Source: Ectothiorhodospira haloalkaliphila ATCC 51935 (GTDB taxonomy: Bacteria > Pseudomonadota > Gammaproteobacteria > Ectothiorhodospirales > Ectothiorhodospiraceae). Taken from it: a DNA stretch of 64,000 bases. Numbering within the stretch: position 1 is the first letter of the stretch; each line of letters opens with the position of its first letter. The notes under the pieces are model-generated. The model did no database searches and had not been told where the DNA came from. It worked only from the letters and a program-made list of their open reading frames with translations. Position numbers and translations under genes: made by a program. Below, one piece after another: positions 34,331 to 43,189 of this stretch. Where the stretch lies: NCBI RefSeq assembly GCF_000633935.1, contig NZ_KK214997.1, positions 137,751 through 201,750 of the forward strand, given 5' to 3'.

Positions 34331-34337
34331 GGCTGAC
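34331..34337 (+). repeat. Left target-site duplication of the IS21 element
   Basis: GGCTGAC, identical to 36934-36940, flanks the element directly. Seven bases is within the 4-8 bp range of IS21-family insertions. Confidence 0.85.
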
Positions 34338-34351
34338 TGCGTAGACCGCTG

Positions 34352-34414
34352 AAGGTTGCCACCCATTCCACGTGAAGCCTGCCACCCGGACCGGGGCAAA
34401 GCTGCCACCCATCG
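34352..34414 (-). repeat. IS21 left-end transposase-binding repeats
   Basis: Read on the minus strand, three units begin GGGTGGCAG or GGGTGGCAA (GGGTGGCAGCTTTGCCCCGG, GGGTGGCAGGCTTCACGTGG, GGGTGGCAACCTTC). They mirror the four units at the right end. Confidence 0.8.
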
Positions 34415-34441
34415 GAGCGTAGCGACGCGGGGTTTTCCTTC

Positions 34442-35197
34442 TTACTCCGACGTTGCGGTGTCGGTCAACTTGGACTGGGTTTTTCGCATGGACTCCCCTC
34501 TGAGATTGATCTTGTAGGCGTTGTGAACCAAGCGATCCAGAATGGCATCAGCCAGGGTGGCATCACCGATGACGTCGTGCCATTGGTCCATGGGCAGTTG
34601 GCTGGTGGCGATGGTGGATCGTCTGCCGTGGCGGTCTTCCAACACCTCCAGGAGGTCACGGCGGTTTTCAGCATTGAGTTTCATGAGCCCCCAGTCGTCG
34701 AGAATCAGTACATCCACTTTGGCCAAGTTGGCCAGAAGCTTTGCGTACTGACCATCCCCCTTGGCGATGCTCAGCTCCCGCAACAGACGGGTTAGACGAA
34801 CGTAGTGGGCGGTGTGTCCCTCTCGGCAGGCCTTATGGGCCAAGGCACAGGCCAGCCAGGTTTTGCCAACCCCGGTGGGGCCGGTGATGAGGATATTGAG
34901 GTGTTCCTTCACCCACTGGCAGGCCGCCAGGGATTGGATCAACCCCTTGTCCAGGCCGCGCGGGTTCCGATAATCCAGGTCTTCGAGGCTCGCTGTGTGT
35001 CGCAGCTTGGCCTGGCGCAACCGGCTCGCCATGCGCCGATTTTCCCGTTCGGTTGTTTCGCGGTCCACCAACAGTCCAAGGCGTTCTTCGAAGCTCAGTT
35101 CCTGGATGTCGGGTGTGGCCACCTGGTCGGCCAGGGCGGCCGCCATGCCGGTTAACTTGAGGGCGTGGAGTTTATCCAGGGTGGGATGTTTGAGCAT
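34442..35197 (-). CDS. istB: IstB-like ATP-binding transposition helper
   Basis: 251 residues from the ATG at 35197, preceded by GAGGGGGT. It is an AAA+ ATPase related to DnaC: Walker A GPTGVGKTWLA (residues ~107-117), Walker B VDVLILDDWG, sensor segment STIATSQLP and C-terminal DRLVHNAYKI. IstB assembles on target DNA and stimulates IstA. Its start overlaps the reconstructed istA stop (TGACATG), so the two were translationally coupled. It appears intact. Confidence 0.93.
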   Translation of the reverse strand: MLKHPTLDKLHALKLTGMAAALADQVATPDIQELSFEERLGLLVDRETTERENRRMASRLRQAKLRHTASLEDLDYRNPRGLDKGLIQSLAACQWVKEHLNILITGPTGVGKTWLACALAHKACREGHTAHYVRLTRLLRELSIAKGDGQYAKLLANLAKVDVLILDDWGLMKLNAENRRDLLEVLEDRHGRRSTIATSQLPMDQWHDVIGDATLADAILDRLVHNAYKINLRGESMRKTQSKLTDTATSE

Positions 35198-35198
35198 G

Positions 35199-36748
35199 TC
35201 AGACCCCCTCAGAGTAGTAGGCTGGGCCGCGGATGTTGTCGTGGCCATCAGGTAAGGCCAGCTCCTGCTGTTCTTCCAGAGGCTGTTCATCCAGGCGGTG
35301 TTTGAGGATGGATTCGATGTTCTTTAGCGGCACGTCCCAAGCGTCAGCGCGCGTTGACAGGCGGCCTCCAAGCGAACATCACCAAACGTCTTCCCCAGGC
35401 GGAGGATGCCCAGACAGGAACGGTAGGCTTGCTGGGGGTGCTTTCGGGCACCCAGGGCGGTGCAGATGAGCTTTTCTGTTGCAGGCCCGGTCTTGGCGGC
35501 CCATGCGATCAGACGCTTGGGCGTCCACTCACCTGACTGCCGATGGGATTCGGGCATGTGGGCGGCCACGGTGGTGTGCCGACCCTTCTGATCGGAGCGA
35601 GGGTGGCTGGCAATGCGGTTGCCCCGGTAAAAACACTCGATGGTGTTGTGGGTGATCCGGACCTCGACCTCCTTCTTGATCAGGGCGTAAGGCACCGAGT
35701 AGTAGTGCCCCCCGATGGCCACGTGGTAGTCGATATGTACCCGGGCCTTCTTCCATTCGGCATAGACATAACGCTCTGCCGGCAGAGGCTGCAGGGCCGG
35801 CTTGTCCAACTGCTCGAAGTGTTCGCGCCGACAACCGGGCAACTTCCGGAACGGGCGGTTGTTGAGCTTCTCCAGCAGTTCACGGATGCTGGATTTGAGT
35901 TGCCCAAGAGAGAAGTGCTGACGGTGGCGCAGTGCCGCCAGTATCCACCGCTCAACGATCAGCACGCCACCCTCCACCTTGGCCTTGTCCCGGGGTTTTC
36001 GGGATCGTGCGGGGACAACGGCCACACCGTAATGGGCGGCCATGTCCTGATAGGTCGGGTTGAGATCCGGATCGTAACGATGCGCCTTGGTGACGCCCGA
36101 TTTCAGGTTGTCCGGCACCACCAGCTCTGGCACACCTCCGAAGAACTCGAAGGCCCGGATGTGGGATCCAATCCAGTCGGGCAGTGTCTGGCTCCAGGTC
36201 GGCTCTGCATAGCTGTAATTGGACGCCCCAAGTACTGCCACGAAGATCTGAGCCTCGCGGATCTCCCCGGTATTGCGATCAATGACTGGCACAGTCTGGC
36301 CGGCATAGTCCACAAACAGCTTCTCTCCAGCCCGGTGGTCCTGACGCATCACCATGTCCAGCTTGCCCTGCCAGGCCCGATAGTTCTCGCAAAACCAGCT
36401 GTACTGATACCCCTCTGGGTGGGCTTCCCGGTACTCCTGCCAGATCAGGAAAAGGGTGACGTGCTTGCCCCTCAACTCCTCTTTGACCCGATGCCAGTCC
36501 GGTACGACCCGGGCATGGGCTGGCAGGTCTGGAGGGGGCGGAAATAACAACTGCTCCAGGCGACTTTCGCCCAGGTCCTCTGGCAATGGCCAACTCAAAC
36601 CCGCCTCGGCAAAACGCCGAAGATACTCCCTCACGGTGGGACGACTGATACCGCAGGCCAATGCGACCTGGCGGTTGCTCAGCCCTCGCTCCCATTTGAG
36701 GCGTAGGACTTCTTTGATCTTCCGCATGGATAACCTCTTCGCTGGCAT
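35199..36748 (-). pseudogene. istA: IstA transposase with a C-terminal frameshift
   Basis: As read, 474 residues ending in TLGTCR and a TAA at 35324. The N-terminal HTH (LSNRQVALACGISRPTVREY) and the DDE catalytic residues (Asp in LFVDYAG, Asp in VPDNLKSG, Glu in KAKVEGG) are present. One base is missing just after TGCCGC: in the other frame the text continues KNIESILKHRLDEQPLEEQQ, then ELALPDGHDNIRG and AYYSEGV to a TGA at 35199-35201 that overlaps istB. About 40 conserved C-terminal residues are lost, which may impair transposition. Confidence 0.85.
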
Positions 36749-36835
36749 CTGACCTTCCCCGGATGGAAAGGACCAGCCTACCGGTAAGTTATCCCGCGTC
36801 TGGACACTTCGATGAGTCGACTCAGCGCCTCTGCC

Positions 36836-36925
36836 TGGGTGGCAGCCTTGCCGTGGAATCAGTGGCAGCTTTCCCCTGGAATGGGTGGCAGGCTTGCCGT
36901 GGAATCAGTGGCAACCTTGCTCCGG
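36836..36925 (+). repeat. IS21 right-end transposase-binding repeats
   Basis: Four tandem units of ~22 bases: GTGGCAGCCTTGCCGTGGAA, GTGGCAGCTTTCCCCTGGAA, GTGGCAGGCTTGCCGTGGAA and GTGGCAACCTTGCTCCGGAA. This is the standard multiple-terminal-repeat design of IS21 ends. Confidence 0.9.
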
Positions 36926-36933
36926 AATACGCA

Positions 36934-36940
36934 GGCTGAC
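36934..36940 (+). repeat. Right target-site duplication of the IS21 element
   Basis: GGCTGAC, identical to 34331-34337. It lies 38 bases before the HDOD gene start. Confidence 0.85.
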
Positions 36941-36978
36941 GGAGTCCGACTTCCCGATCGAACGTGTATAGTCCCCGC

Positions 36979-37839
36979 ATGCCCGAAAGATTGGACACCA
37001 AGGCAGGACGTATCCGGCGCCTGCAGGATCTGCCGCCGCTGCCCCAGGTGGCTGACTCGCTGCTTCGCGAGCTGGCCGCTGATGACGCGGCCATCGGGCA
37101 ACTGGCCGATCTGATCGGTACCGAGCCGGCCCTGACTGCCCGAGTGATTGGTGTGGCCAATACCGCCTATTTCGGAGGATCACGCCAGGTGTTCTCAGTA
37201 CAGGCCGCGATCTCCCGCCTCGGCCTGAACATGGTCCGCGGGCTCGCCCTGGGCCTGTTGATCAACGACCACCTCTCACCCCGCCGCTGCCGCTCCCTGG
37301 ACCTGGATCGCTACTGGTTTGTCTCCATGGTGGGGGCCCGGTTGGCCCGGGAGCTCTCTCGATACGTGGAGTCCGGGACCCTGGCCGCCGATCAGGCCTA
37401 TCTGTCTGCGCTATTGCGCCAACTGGGCGTCATCGTCCTGTGCGATCTTGAGCCTCAGGGCATGGACAAGGCTCTGGCTGGCAATGGCCAGGATGATGCC
37501 CGCGTGATGGCAGCCCGCGCCCAGCGAGAGCTTGGACTGGATCACCACATGGCAGGTAGGATCCTGGCCGAACGCTGGCACCTGCCCGCCGAGGCGGCCA
37601 CAGCCATGCGTCATTACGCCGACCCAGGTTACCGCGGAGATCATCAATTGCTGGTGGGCCTGGTCGGAGTCTGCGATACCCTGGCCGAATCGCTGTTCGA
37701 CCAAGTCGAGGCCTGTCCGACCGTGGAAACTCTGGATCGGCTGGATCTGCCGGCGTCTGCCGTCGATAAGGTTGTCGAGGTTTGTCGTGAGCAGCGGGAT
37801 GCCATTGTCGCGGCCAGCCGACAGATGTCCGCCCCTTGA
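36979..37839 (+). CDS. HDOD-domain signalling protein
   Basis: 286 residues from the ATG at 36979; a GTG at 36964 is in frame. The HDOD domain spans residues ~10-215: LQDLPPLPQVADSLLRELAA at the start, then LIGTEPALTARVIGVANTAYF and FSVQAAISRLGLNMVRGLAL. HDOD proteins are non-catalytic relatives of HD phosphohydrolases acting in regulation. The next gene, a GAF-GGDEF protein, begins eight bases after the stop, so both form a signalling unit. The IS21 insertion 38-45 bases upstream has probably separated the gene from its original promoter. Confidence 0.88.
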   Translation: MPERLDTKAGRIRRLQDLPPLPQVADSLLRELAADDAAIGQLADLIGTEPALTARVIGVANTAYFGGSRQVFSVQAAISRLGLNMVRGLALGLLINDHLSPRRCRSLDLDRYWFVSMVGARLARELSRYVESGTLAADQAYLSALLRQLGVIVLCDLEPQGMDKALAGNGQDDARVMAARAQRELGLDHHMAGRILAERWHLPAEAATAMRHYADPGYRGDHQLLVGLVGVCDTLAESLFDQVEACPTVETLDRLDLPASAVDKVVEVCREQRDAIVAASRQMSAP

Positions 37840-37846
37840 GGACACC

Positions 37847-39034
37847 GTGGATCTGACACCCTTCGCTGAAGCCTACAGAGAAACCAACCGGCGGATGGTC
37901 CAGTTGCTGGACTTCCTTTCCGCCCTGCATGCCTTGTCCGAGGTGGGTCCCGCTGTTACCGACCAACGGAAAATGCTGGACCAGGCCCTCAAGGGCCTGC
38001 TCGAGAACCAGAATATGTCACGTTGCTCTGTCTTCCTGTGTGAGCACGACCAATTGGTGAATGCTGCCGGCCTGAGTTGGGCCGAGTTGATCGGGCTACC
38101 CGGTCAAGCCGTACGCCGCGCCTTCCCGGTGGGAGATGGCGTGATGGGTCGCGCGGTGACCACCGGGGTGGTTCAGTATTCGTCCGATTGCCGCAACGAT
38201 CCGGCTTTCCTGTCGTTGCCCGCCGATATCAGTCCGGCAGTCTCCAGCCTGATCTCCGTGCCCATCCGCATTGCCGATAACGTGTTGGGTGTGCTGAACG
38301 TCTCTCACACCGACAGCGATGCCTTCGGTCCGGATGAAGAGCGGTTGCTTACCCTCTACGCCCATTTTCTTGGACAGATGCTGGTCAACTGGCAGCATGT
38401 CCACAACCTGGAGGAGCAGGTGGGGCAGCGAACCCGTGAGTTGGAGTCGGCCCTGGAGGAGGCCCGTGAGTTGCAGCAGCGGTTTCAGAGCCTGGCAGTG
38501 CTGGATGACCTCACCGGCCTGCACAACCGGCGATTCTTCTTCGCCGAAGCCCGTGCCATCCTGGCCCGCGGCTTGCGCCAGGGCTCGGCCGCTTCGCTGA
38601 TCCTGCTGGATCTGGACCACTTCAAGCGGATCAATGACGAGTTTGGCCACGCCGCTGGTGATCAGGTGCTCCAGGATGTGGCACTGGCTCTTGGCCAACT
38701 GGTGCGGGAGGGCGATGTGCTGTCCCGTTACGGCGGCGAGGAGTTCGTGCTGCTGCTACCGGGCACAGACCTGGACGGAGCCATTGGTGTGGGTAAACGC
38801 ATCCGCCAGGCTCTCGCCGGCCTGGCGTGGGTGTTCGATGACTCTGGGCCGCAGCGGATCACGGCCAGTATCGGCATCTGCACACTGGTGCTGGAGGGGC
38901 CGCGGCGGCATCCTCCCCCGGGTGATGTGCTGGAGAACATGCTGGCACGGGCTGATCTCACCATGTACGCCAGCAAGGATGCCGGTCGAAATTGCTTGCG
39001 GGTATCCACGCTGGAACTGCTGGACAACCCCTGA
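37847..39034 (+). CDS. GAF-GGDEF diguanylate cyclase
   Basis: 395 residues from a GTG at 37847 (GAGG upstream, eight bases after the HDOD gene). A GAF domain occupies residues ~40-190 (FPVGDGVMGRAVTTG, ISVPIRIADNVLGVLNVSH), a coiled-coil linker ~190-220, and the GGDEF domain ~222-390 (LAVLDDLTGLHNRRFF, ILLDLDHFKRINDEFGH, RYGGEEFVLLLPG). The catalytic GGEEF is intact, and the inhibitory I-site RxxD (REGD) lies five residues before it. It is predicted to make cyclic di-GMP in response to a GAF ligand. Confidence 0.92.
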   Translation: MDLTPFAEAYRETNRRMVQLLDFLSALHALSEVGPAVTDQRKMLDQALKGLLENQNMSRCSVFLCEHDQLVNAAGLSWAELIGLPGQAVRRAFPVGDGVMGRAVTTGVVQYSSDCRNDPAFLSLPADISPAVSSLISVPIRIADNVLGVLNVSHTDSDAFGPDEERLLTLYAHFLGQMLVNWQHVHNLEEQVGQRTRELESALEEARELQQRFQSLAVLDDLTGLHNRRFFFAEARAILARGLRQGSAASLILLDLDHFKRINDEFGHAAGDQVLQDVALALGQLVREGDVLSRYGGEEFVLLLPGTDLDGAIGVGKRIRQALAGLAWVFDDSGPQRITASIGICTLVLEGPRRHPPPGDVLENMLARADLTMYASKDAGRNCLRVSTLELLDNP

Positions 39035-39291
39035 AGCTTTGGGATGACTCCATCCCTGGAACCATGCCCTGTGCTCATGCCGTGCCCGCACGGCCACAGG
39101 ATCGCCGGCAATAATCCGAAACGATGCCCCAAAAAGGGGGCGAACACCTTTTCACGGGAGAATAGCCGCGCCGGGTGCGTCGCCGTGAGTCGGGGCACAT
39201 CCAGGATGCCAATCAAGAACCGCCAGACAATGCCGATAACCTTCAAAACGTACAAGATGCGCCTGACGCGCTCGACACGGATACCTGAACC

Positions 39292-40914
39292 ATGCTGTCT
39301 TACCTGACCATCGGTCGCAAGCTGGCGGCCTCCTTTACGATCGTTCTCTTGATCCTGCTGGTGATCGCCTTGATCGGATGGAACGGCCTGAGTCGTATGG
39401 GCGACGCCCAGGCGCGCGTGGCTGATACCTACGAGCAGGCCATCTTCCAGGTGCAAAAGGAGGTGGACCATCTGGTCTGGGTGAATGACCTGGCCAACGT
39501 CTTCGTGCTGGGCACCGCATTTCAGGGGCAACTTGACCACACCCAATGCGACTTTGGGCAGTGGTATTACAGCTTTCTCAACAGCGAAGCCTTTGATCGG
39601 GCGCCGGGGGATTTTCGCCGTACCTTCCATGCCATTGAGCAACCGCATCGAGAATTGCATCAAACCGCCATCCGTATCCTGCGCGCCGTGGAAAATGGGA
39701 ATCGCGAGCAGGGGCTGGAGATCTATCAGGGGCAGACCCTGGGCCATCTGGAGACACTCCGGGGCCTGCTGGATGATCTGGGGGCCGGGCTCACGCGCCA
39801 GCGAGAGCTCGTGAGTGCTCAGGCGGAGCGTACCGCCGTGGCATCCACAACCACCATGAGCATCGCTGCCCTGGCGGCATTGGCCTCGGCCGTCATGCTG
39901 GGCTGGTTGCTGACCCGGGTCATCGTCACCCCTCTCAAGGCCACAACCGCTCATCTGCAAGCCATCGCCGAGGGAGATGGGGATCTGACTCAGCGCCTGC
40001 CGGTGCAGGGGCGCGACGAGGTGGCCGACCTGTCGCGAGCCTTCAATGGCTTTGCCGACCGCGTGCATGGGCTGGTCAAGCAGGTGGTGGGAGCCTCCGC
40101 GCAGTTGGCGGCAGCGGCCGAAGAATTGTCCGCCACCAGTGGCGAAACACGCCAGCAGGTGCGTAACCAGCAATCGGAAGTGGAGCAAGTGGCCACCGCC
40201 ATGAATGAGATGGCAGCCACAGTCCAGGAAGTGGCCCGCAACGCCTCCGAAGCAGCCAGCACCACACGCAGTACAGACGAGCAGTCCAGGGAAGGCACTC
40301 AGGAAGTGGAGCGGACCATCGAAACCATCCGGGCACTGGCCCATCAGGTGGAAGAATCCGCCGAGGTCATCGGTACCGTATCGGCCGATAGCGACGAGAT
40401 CGGCAAGGTGCTGGATGTGATCCGGGGCATCGCCGAGCAGACCAACCTGCTCGCCCTGAACGCCGCCATCGAGGCTGCCCGGGCCGGTGAACAAGGACGG
40501 GGCTTTGCGGTGGTGGCCGACGAGGTCCGGACCCTGGCCTCCCGCACTCAGGCCTCCACCAACGAAGTACAGGAAATGATCGAACGTCTGCAGTCAGGTG
40601 CCGCCCGGGCGGTCAAGTCCATGGGCGAAGGGCGCACCAAGGCCCAGGCGGGTGTGGAGCAGGCGGCACGAGCGGGAGAGTCCTTGCAGGTGATCAGCCG
40701 TTCCATCGGGACCCTCAACGACATGAATGCCCAGATCGCCAGTGCGGCCGAGGAGCAGTCCGCGGTGGCCGAGGAGGTCAACCGCAACGTGGTCAATATC
40801 AGCGATGGAAGTGAGCAAACGGCGGCGGGTGCCGAACAGATCACCGCCGCCAGCGAGGAACTGGCGCGCCTTGCCGCAGACCTGCAACACCGGGTGGGAA
40901 GCTTCAAGGTCTGA
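39292..40914 (+). CDS. Methyl-accepting chemotaxis protein with periplasmic CZB-like domain
   Basis: 540 residues. TM1 is at ~11-31 and TM2 at ~188-208. The periplasmic part carries the CZB zinc-binding pattern: H60 ([11 protein letters not shown]), C86 ([12 protein letters not shown]), H119 and H123 (PHRELH). A HAMP domain (~208-262) is followed by a standard MCP signalling domain with the conserved hairpin tip ([38 protein letters not shown]). CZB domains bind zinc and respond to oxidants such as hypochlorite; most are cytoplasmic. The gene follows the c-di-GMP gene by 257 bases. No adaptation pentapeptide is seen. Confidence 0.88.
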   Translation: MLSYLTIGRKLAASFTIVLLILLVIALIGWNGLSRMGDAQARVADTYEQAIFQVQKEVDHLVWVNDLANVFVLGTAFQGQLDHTQCDFGQWYYSFLNSEAFDRAPGDFRRTFHAIEQPHRELHQTAIRILRAVENGNREQGLEIYQGQTLGHLETLRGLLDDLGAGLTRQRELVSAQAERTAVASTTTMSIAALAALASAVMLGWLLTRVIVTPLKATTAHLQAIAEGDGDLTQRLPVQGRDEVADLSRAFNGFADRVHGLVKQVVGASAQLAAAAEELSATSGETRQQVRNQQSEVEQVATAMNEMAATVQEVARNASEAASTTRSTDEQSREGTQEVERTIETIRALAHQVEESAEVIGTVSADSDEIGKVLDVIRGIAEQTNLLALNAAIEAARAGEQGRGFAVVADEVRTLASRTQASTNEVQEMIERLQSGAARAVKSMGEGRTKAQAGVEQAARAGESLQVISRSIGTLNDMNAQIASAAEEQSAVAEEVNRNVVNISDGSEQTAAGAEQITAASEELARLAADLQHRVGSFKV

Positions 40915-40993
40915 TCACGGATCCGGGCCCGGATCCGTTGGGTCGGCGACGACGAAGAGCCGCCCGCTTGCAGCGCGTCCTTCAAGCCCCCTG

Positions 40994-41115
40994 TTACGTC
41001 CCACCCTATCCAAGGCTTTCTATCCCGACCTCTGGGAGGTGAGATGAAGACTGCATCTCGAACTGAGTCCAAAAGGTAGGACTGACATGTCCGTTTCGAG
41101 CGGCTTCTGGTTCCC
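40994..41115 (+). repeat. Dispersed ~160-bp repeat, family 1, copy E (diverged)
   Basis: Starts with TTACGTCCCACCCTATCCAA and retains CTCTGGGAGGTGAGAT, AACTGAGTCC, a shortened middle and TTTCGAGCGGCTTCTGG. The right end is eroded. It lies between the chemoreceptor gene and an MFS remnant. Confidence 0.65.
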
Positions 41116-41303
41116 ACGCCTTCTTGGTCCCGGAGCGACATGGCTGTCATGCCTCCCTTGGACGACCTCCGGATGACTTGTCACTTGGTTCGCATGGAAC
41201 ACGATGAAATCCTGCGCTTGACGTAACAGAACACGCTCATGCCGCGGATCTCCGAGGATTCGGGCAAGGGGTGGAACAATTGGCTCAAAGCGTTAGGATG
41301 CAG

Positions 41304-41839
41304 GACTGATCTTCGACCCCTGGGTGTGGTGGGTCTTGCGCATCTTCAACGGCATCTCGGTGGTAGGGCTCTACATGGTCATCGAGAGCTGGCTCAATGA
41401 ACGGGCTCGACACAACCGGGGCCAGATCTTTGCCGTCTACATGATGATCTGCCTGGTGATGCTCGGCGTGGGACAGTTTCTGGTGCTGATCTACGGGCCG
41501 GGCCACCTGGCCAGCTTTGCCCTGGTGGCCATCCTGTTCTGCCTGGGCTTGATCCCCATCGCCCTGACCCCGGCCCTGCAGCCTACCCCCATCAAGGCCC
41601 AGCCCCTGTCACTGAAGGCGCTCTACCACAGGACGCCAGTGGGCGTGGTCGGCGCGCTGGTGGCCGGGATCGCCTCGGGGCTGTCCCTGTTTGCCCTCTG
41701 GCGGATCCTGCGGGAACCGGCGGTCGCTCCCGAAGAGAAGGCTGGCTTCGTGCCCATCACCCGCACATCGGCGGTAGCCGCCGAGCTGGATCCGCGCACG
41801 GAGCAACAAGCAGAACTGGAACTGGGGTACAAGCCTTAG
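41304..41839 (+). pseudogene. MFS transporter remnant (YcaD-like)
   Basis: The frame reads WVWWVLRIFNGISVVGLYMV, then IESWLNERARHNRGQIF, characteristic of the middle of YcaD-type major facilitator proteins. After GVVGALVAGIASG it jumps to a C-terminal tail (LFALWRILREPAVAPEEKAG, then a polar Gln/Glu-rich end). The first ~90 residues and several central helices are missing, so this is a deleted remnant and not a working transporter. Confidence 0.7.
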
Positions 41840-41886
41840 CACACGGGCCCCTCCTGCCAGGCACGGACCCAGCCGGGCCAGACCCT

Positions 41887-42339
41887 ATAGCCGCCCTTTT
41901 TTTTGGACACCAGGCTGCAGTGCGGCTTCTGGAGGCCAATCCTTGCGAGTCCGTGATGTTGCGATCGTTCCGGGTCGGTCATGCTGATATCGAACCGATC
42001 ATCGGCTTTGTCCGGGAGGGCAACATCGCCCAGTTCAACGACCCGGCCTTCGTCACGGAACTCGTGTCGTGGATCCGGTTTTCCCGACGAGAAGCATCGG
42101 AGCAAAGGGATGGCCTGACCGCACAGGCCCTGGGGTTCCCTACGATTCCCCGGTGGTTTGGACGCTGGATCATGACCAAGCAGGTCAAACCGGAAAGTGA
42201 GGCCGCCCGGCAGGAGAAGGCCATCCGCAGTGCCTCCGTGCTGCTGCTCTTCATTGCCCGGGATCACGACAAGCGTCACTGGGTTGACCTGGGCCGCAGT
42301 GATGACGCCCTGGAGATGGCCGAACGCACCGAGTGCTGA
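41887..42339 (+). pseudogene. Nitroreductase (Acg-like) fragment
   Basis: The frame contains FVTELVSWIRFSRREASEQR, then DGLTAQALGFPTIPRWFGRW and RSASVLLLFIARD, matching the middle of Acg-type nitroreductase-family proteins (~320 residues normally). Both ends are missing. The left side begins just after a run of eight T (41897-41904) and no start codon has a ribosome site. Confidence 0.6.
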
Positions 42340-42590
42340 TCTGCCTGGGCCGGTCAGTGATCCCCCCTCCAAGGACGCTGACCGGCCCTGAGCGGACATT
42401 GGAGGGCTTGGATCTGAGCGGCTGAAGTCGATTCTCTAACGGGCACGCCGAACCAGCCTGATCCACATGGGGAGCGCTTCGGGAAGGCCTTCGAGGTTGA
42501 AGGGTGAAGGTTTTACGGGTTTCACAAAGTTGGTCTCAGCAGTCGGAACCAGGTGTGGATGAAACTTGGTGCGTCACGTGATGGACGTCA

Positions 42591-42619
42591 TTGCATGACG
42601 TATACCGATACTATACGAT
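42591..42619 (+). promoter_or_regulatory. Promoter and operator of the higBA module
   Basis: TTGCAT at 42591-42596 and TACGAT at 42614-42619 are spaced 17 bases as -35/-10 elements. An inverted repeat CGTATA / TATACG (42599-42604, 42612-42617) overlaps the spacer and -10, a typical site for autorepression by HigA. The toxin start follows within eight bases, so the leader would be very short. Confidence 0.5.
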
Positions 42620-42626
42620 CAGGGGC

Positions 42627-42905
42627 GTGATCAAGAGCTTCGGGCACAAAGGCCTCCGAAAATTCTTCGAGACTGGGTCCAAGGTGGGTATCCAGAGCGG
42701 GCATGCTGCCAAACTGTCCCGTCAACTCGCTGTGCTGAATCGGGCTAGCACCCCGGAGGACATGAATCTGCCAGGCTGGGCTTTGCACCCACTCAGAGGC
42801 AACCTGTCGGAGCATTGGTCCGTTTCGGTCAGCGGCAACTGGCGGCTGACCTTCAAGTTCGATAACGGTGATGCAATCCTGGTCGATTATCAGGACTACC
42901 ACTGA
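42627..42905 (+). CDS. higB: HigB-type RelE-family toxin
   Basis: 92 residues from a GTG at 42627. An ATG at 42591 lies in the promoter, whereas the HigB family begins at exactly this residue (V/MIKSFGHKGLRKFFETGSK). Conserved features are KLSRQLAVLNRASTPEDMNL, GWALHPLRGN and the terminal SVSGNWRLTFKF with DYQDYH, matching ribosome-dependent mRNA endonucleases of the HigB group. The toxin gene precedes the antitoxin, as is typical of higBA. The frame is intact. Confidence 0.9.
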   Translation: MIKSFGHKGLRKFFETGSKVGIQSGHAAKLSRQLAVLNRASTPEDMNLPGWALHPLRGNLSEHWSVSVSGNWRLTFKFDNGDAILVDYQDYH

Positions 42906-42913
42906 GGAGGGTC

Positions 42914-43189
42914 ATGATGACGATGCACAATCCACCGCACCCCGGAGAAATCCTGCGAGATGACGTGTTGCCAGCGCTGGGGCTTTCGGTGGCGGCCGCG
43001 GCTCGCGAACTGGGCGTCACGCGGGCAGCGCTGTCCCGTGTGCTTCACGGTCACGCGGGTATTTCACCGAAGATGGCTTTGCGCATCGAGCGCTGGCTGG
43101 GTGTGGAGCGAGGCGGACGTGCCGAAGTCTGGGCGGGAATGCAACTCGATTACGATCTTTGGCGTGAGCGCCACGGCAAGGCGGCTTAG
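42914..43189 (+). CDS. higA: HigA antitoxin
   Basis: 91 residues. GAGGAGGGTC precedes the ATG at 42914, eight bases after the higB stop. HNPPHPGEILRDDVLPALGL is the HigA/VapI signature, followed by a helix-turn-helix (VAAAARELGVTRAALSRVLH) and GISPKMALRIERWL. It neutralises HigB and probably represses the operon through the palindrome at 42599-42617. The length is normal and the frame intact. Confidence 0.93.
   Translation: MMTMHNPPHPGEILRDDVLPALGLSVAAAARELGVTRAALSRVLHGHAGISPKMALRIERWLGVERGGRAEVWAGMQLDYDLWRERHGKAA

Larger units (their letters stand above)
34338..36933 (-). mobile_element. IS21-family insertion sequence, 2,596 bp
   Basis: Bounded by TGCGTA at the left and TACGCA at the right, with 7-bp target duplications GGCTGAC on both sides. 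Each end has tandem ~22-bp repeats built on GTGGCA...GGAAT: three at 34352-34414 inverted and four at 36836-36925. These are the expected transposase-binding arrays. It encodes istA and istB on the minus strand. istA carries a one-base deletion near its 3' end. Removing the element restores a continuous sequence running towards the HDOD gene. Confidence 0.93.

Noticed and set aside
41897-41904. Run of eight T as an intrinsic terminator
   Set aside because: No convincing GC-rich stem immediately precedes it on the plus strand.
42591-42626. ATG at 42591 as the higB start
   Set aside because: It lies upstream of and within the promoter/operator, and the toxin family begins at residue MIKSFxHKGL, i.e. 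the GTG at 42627.
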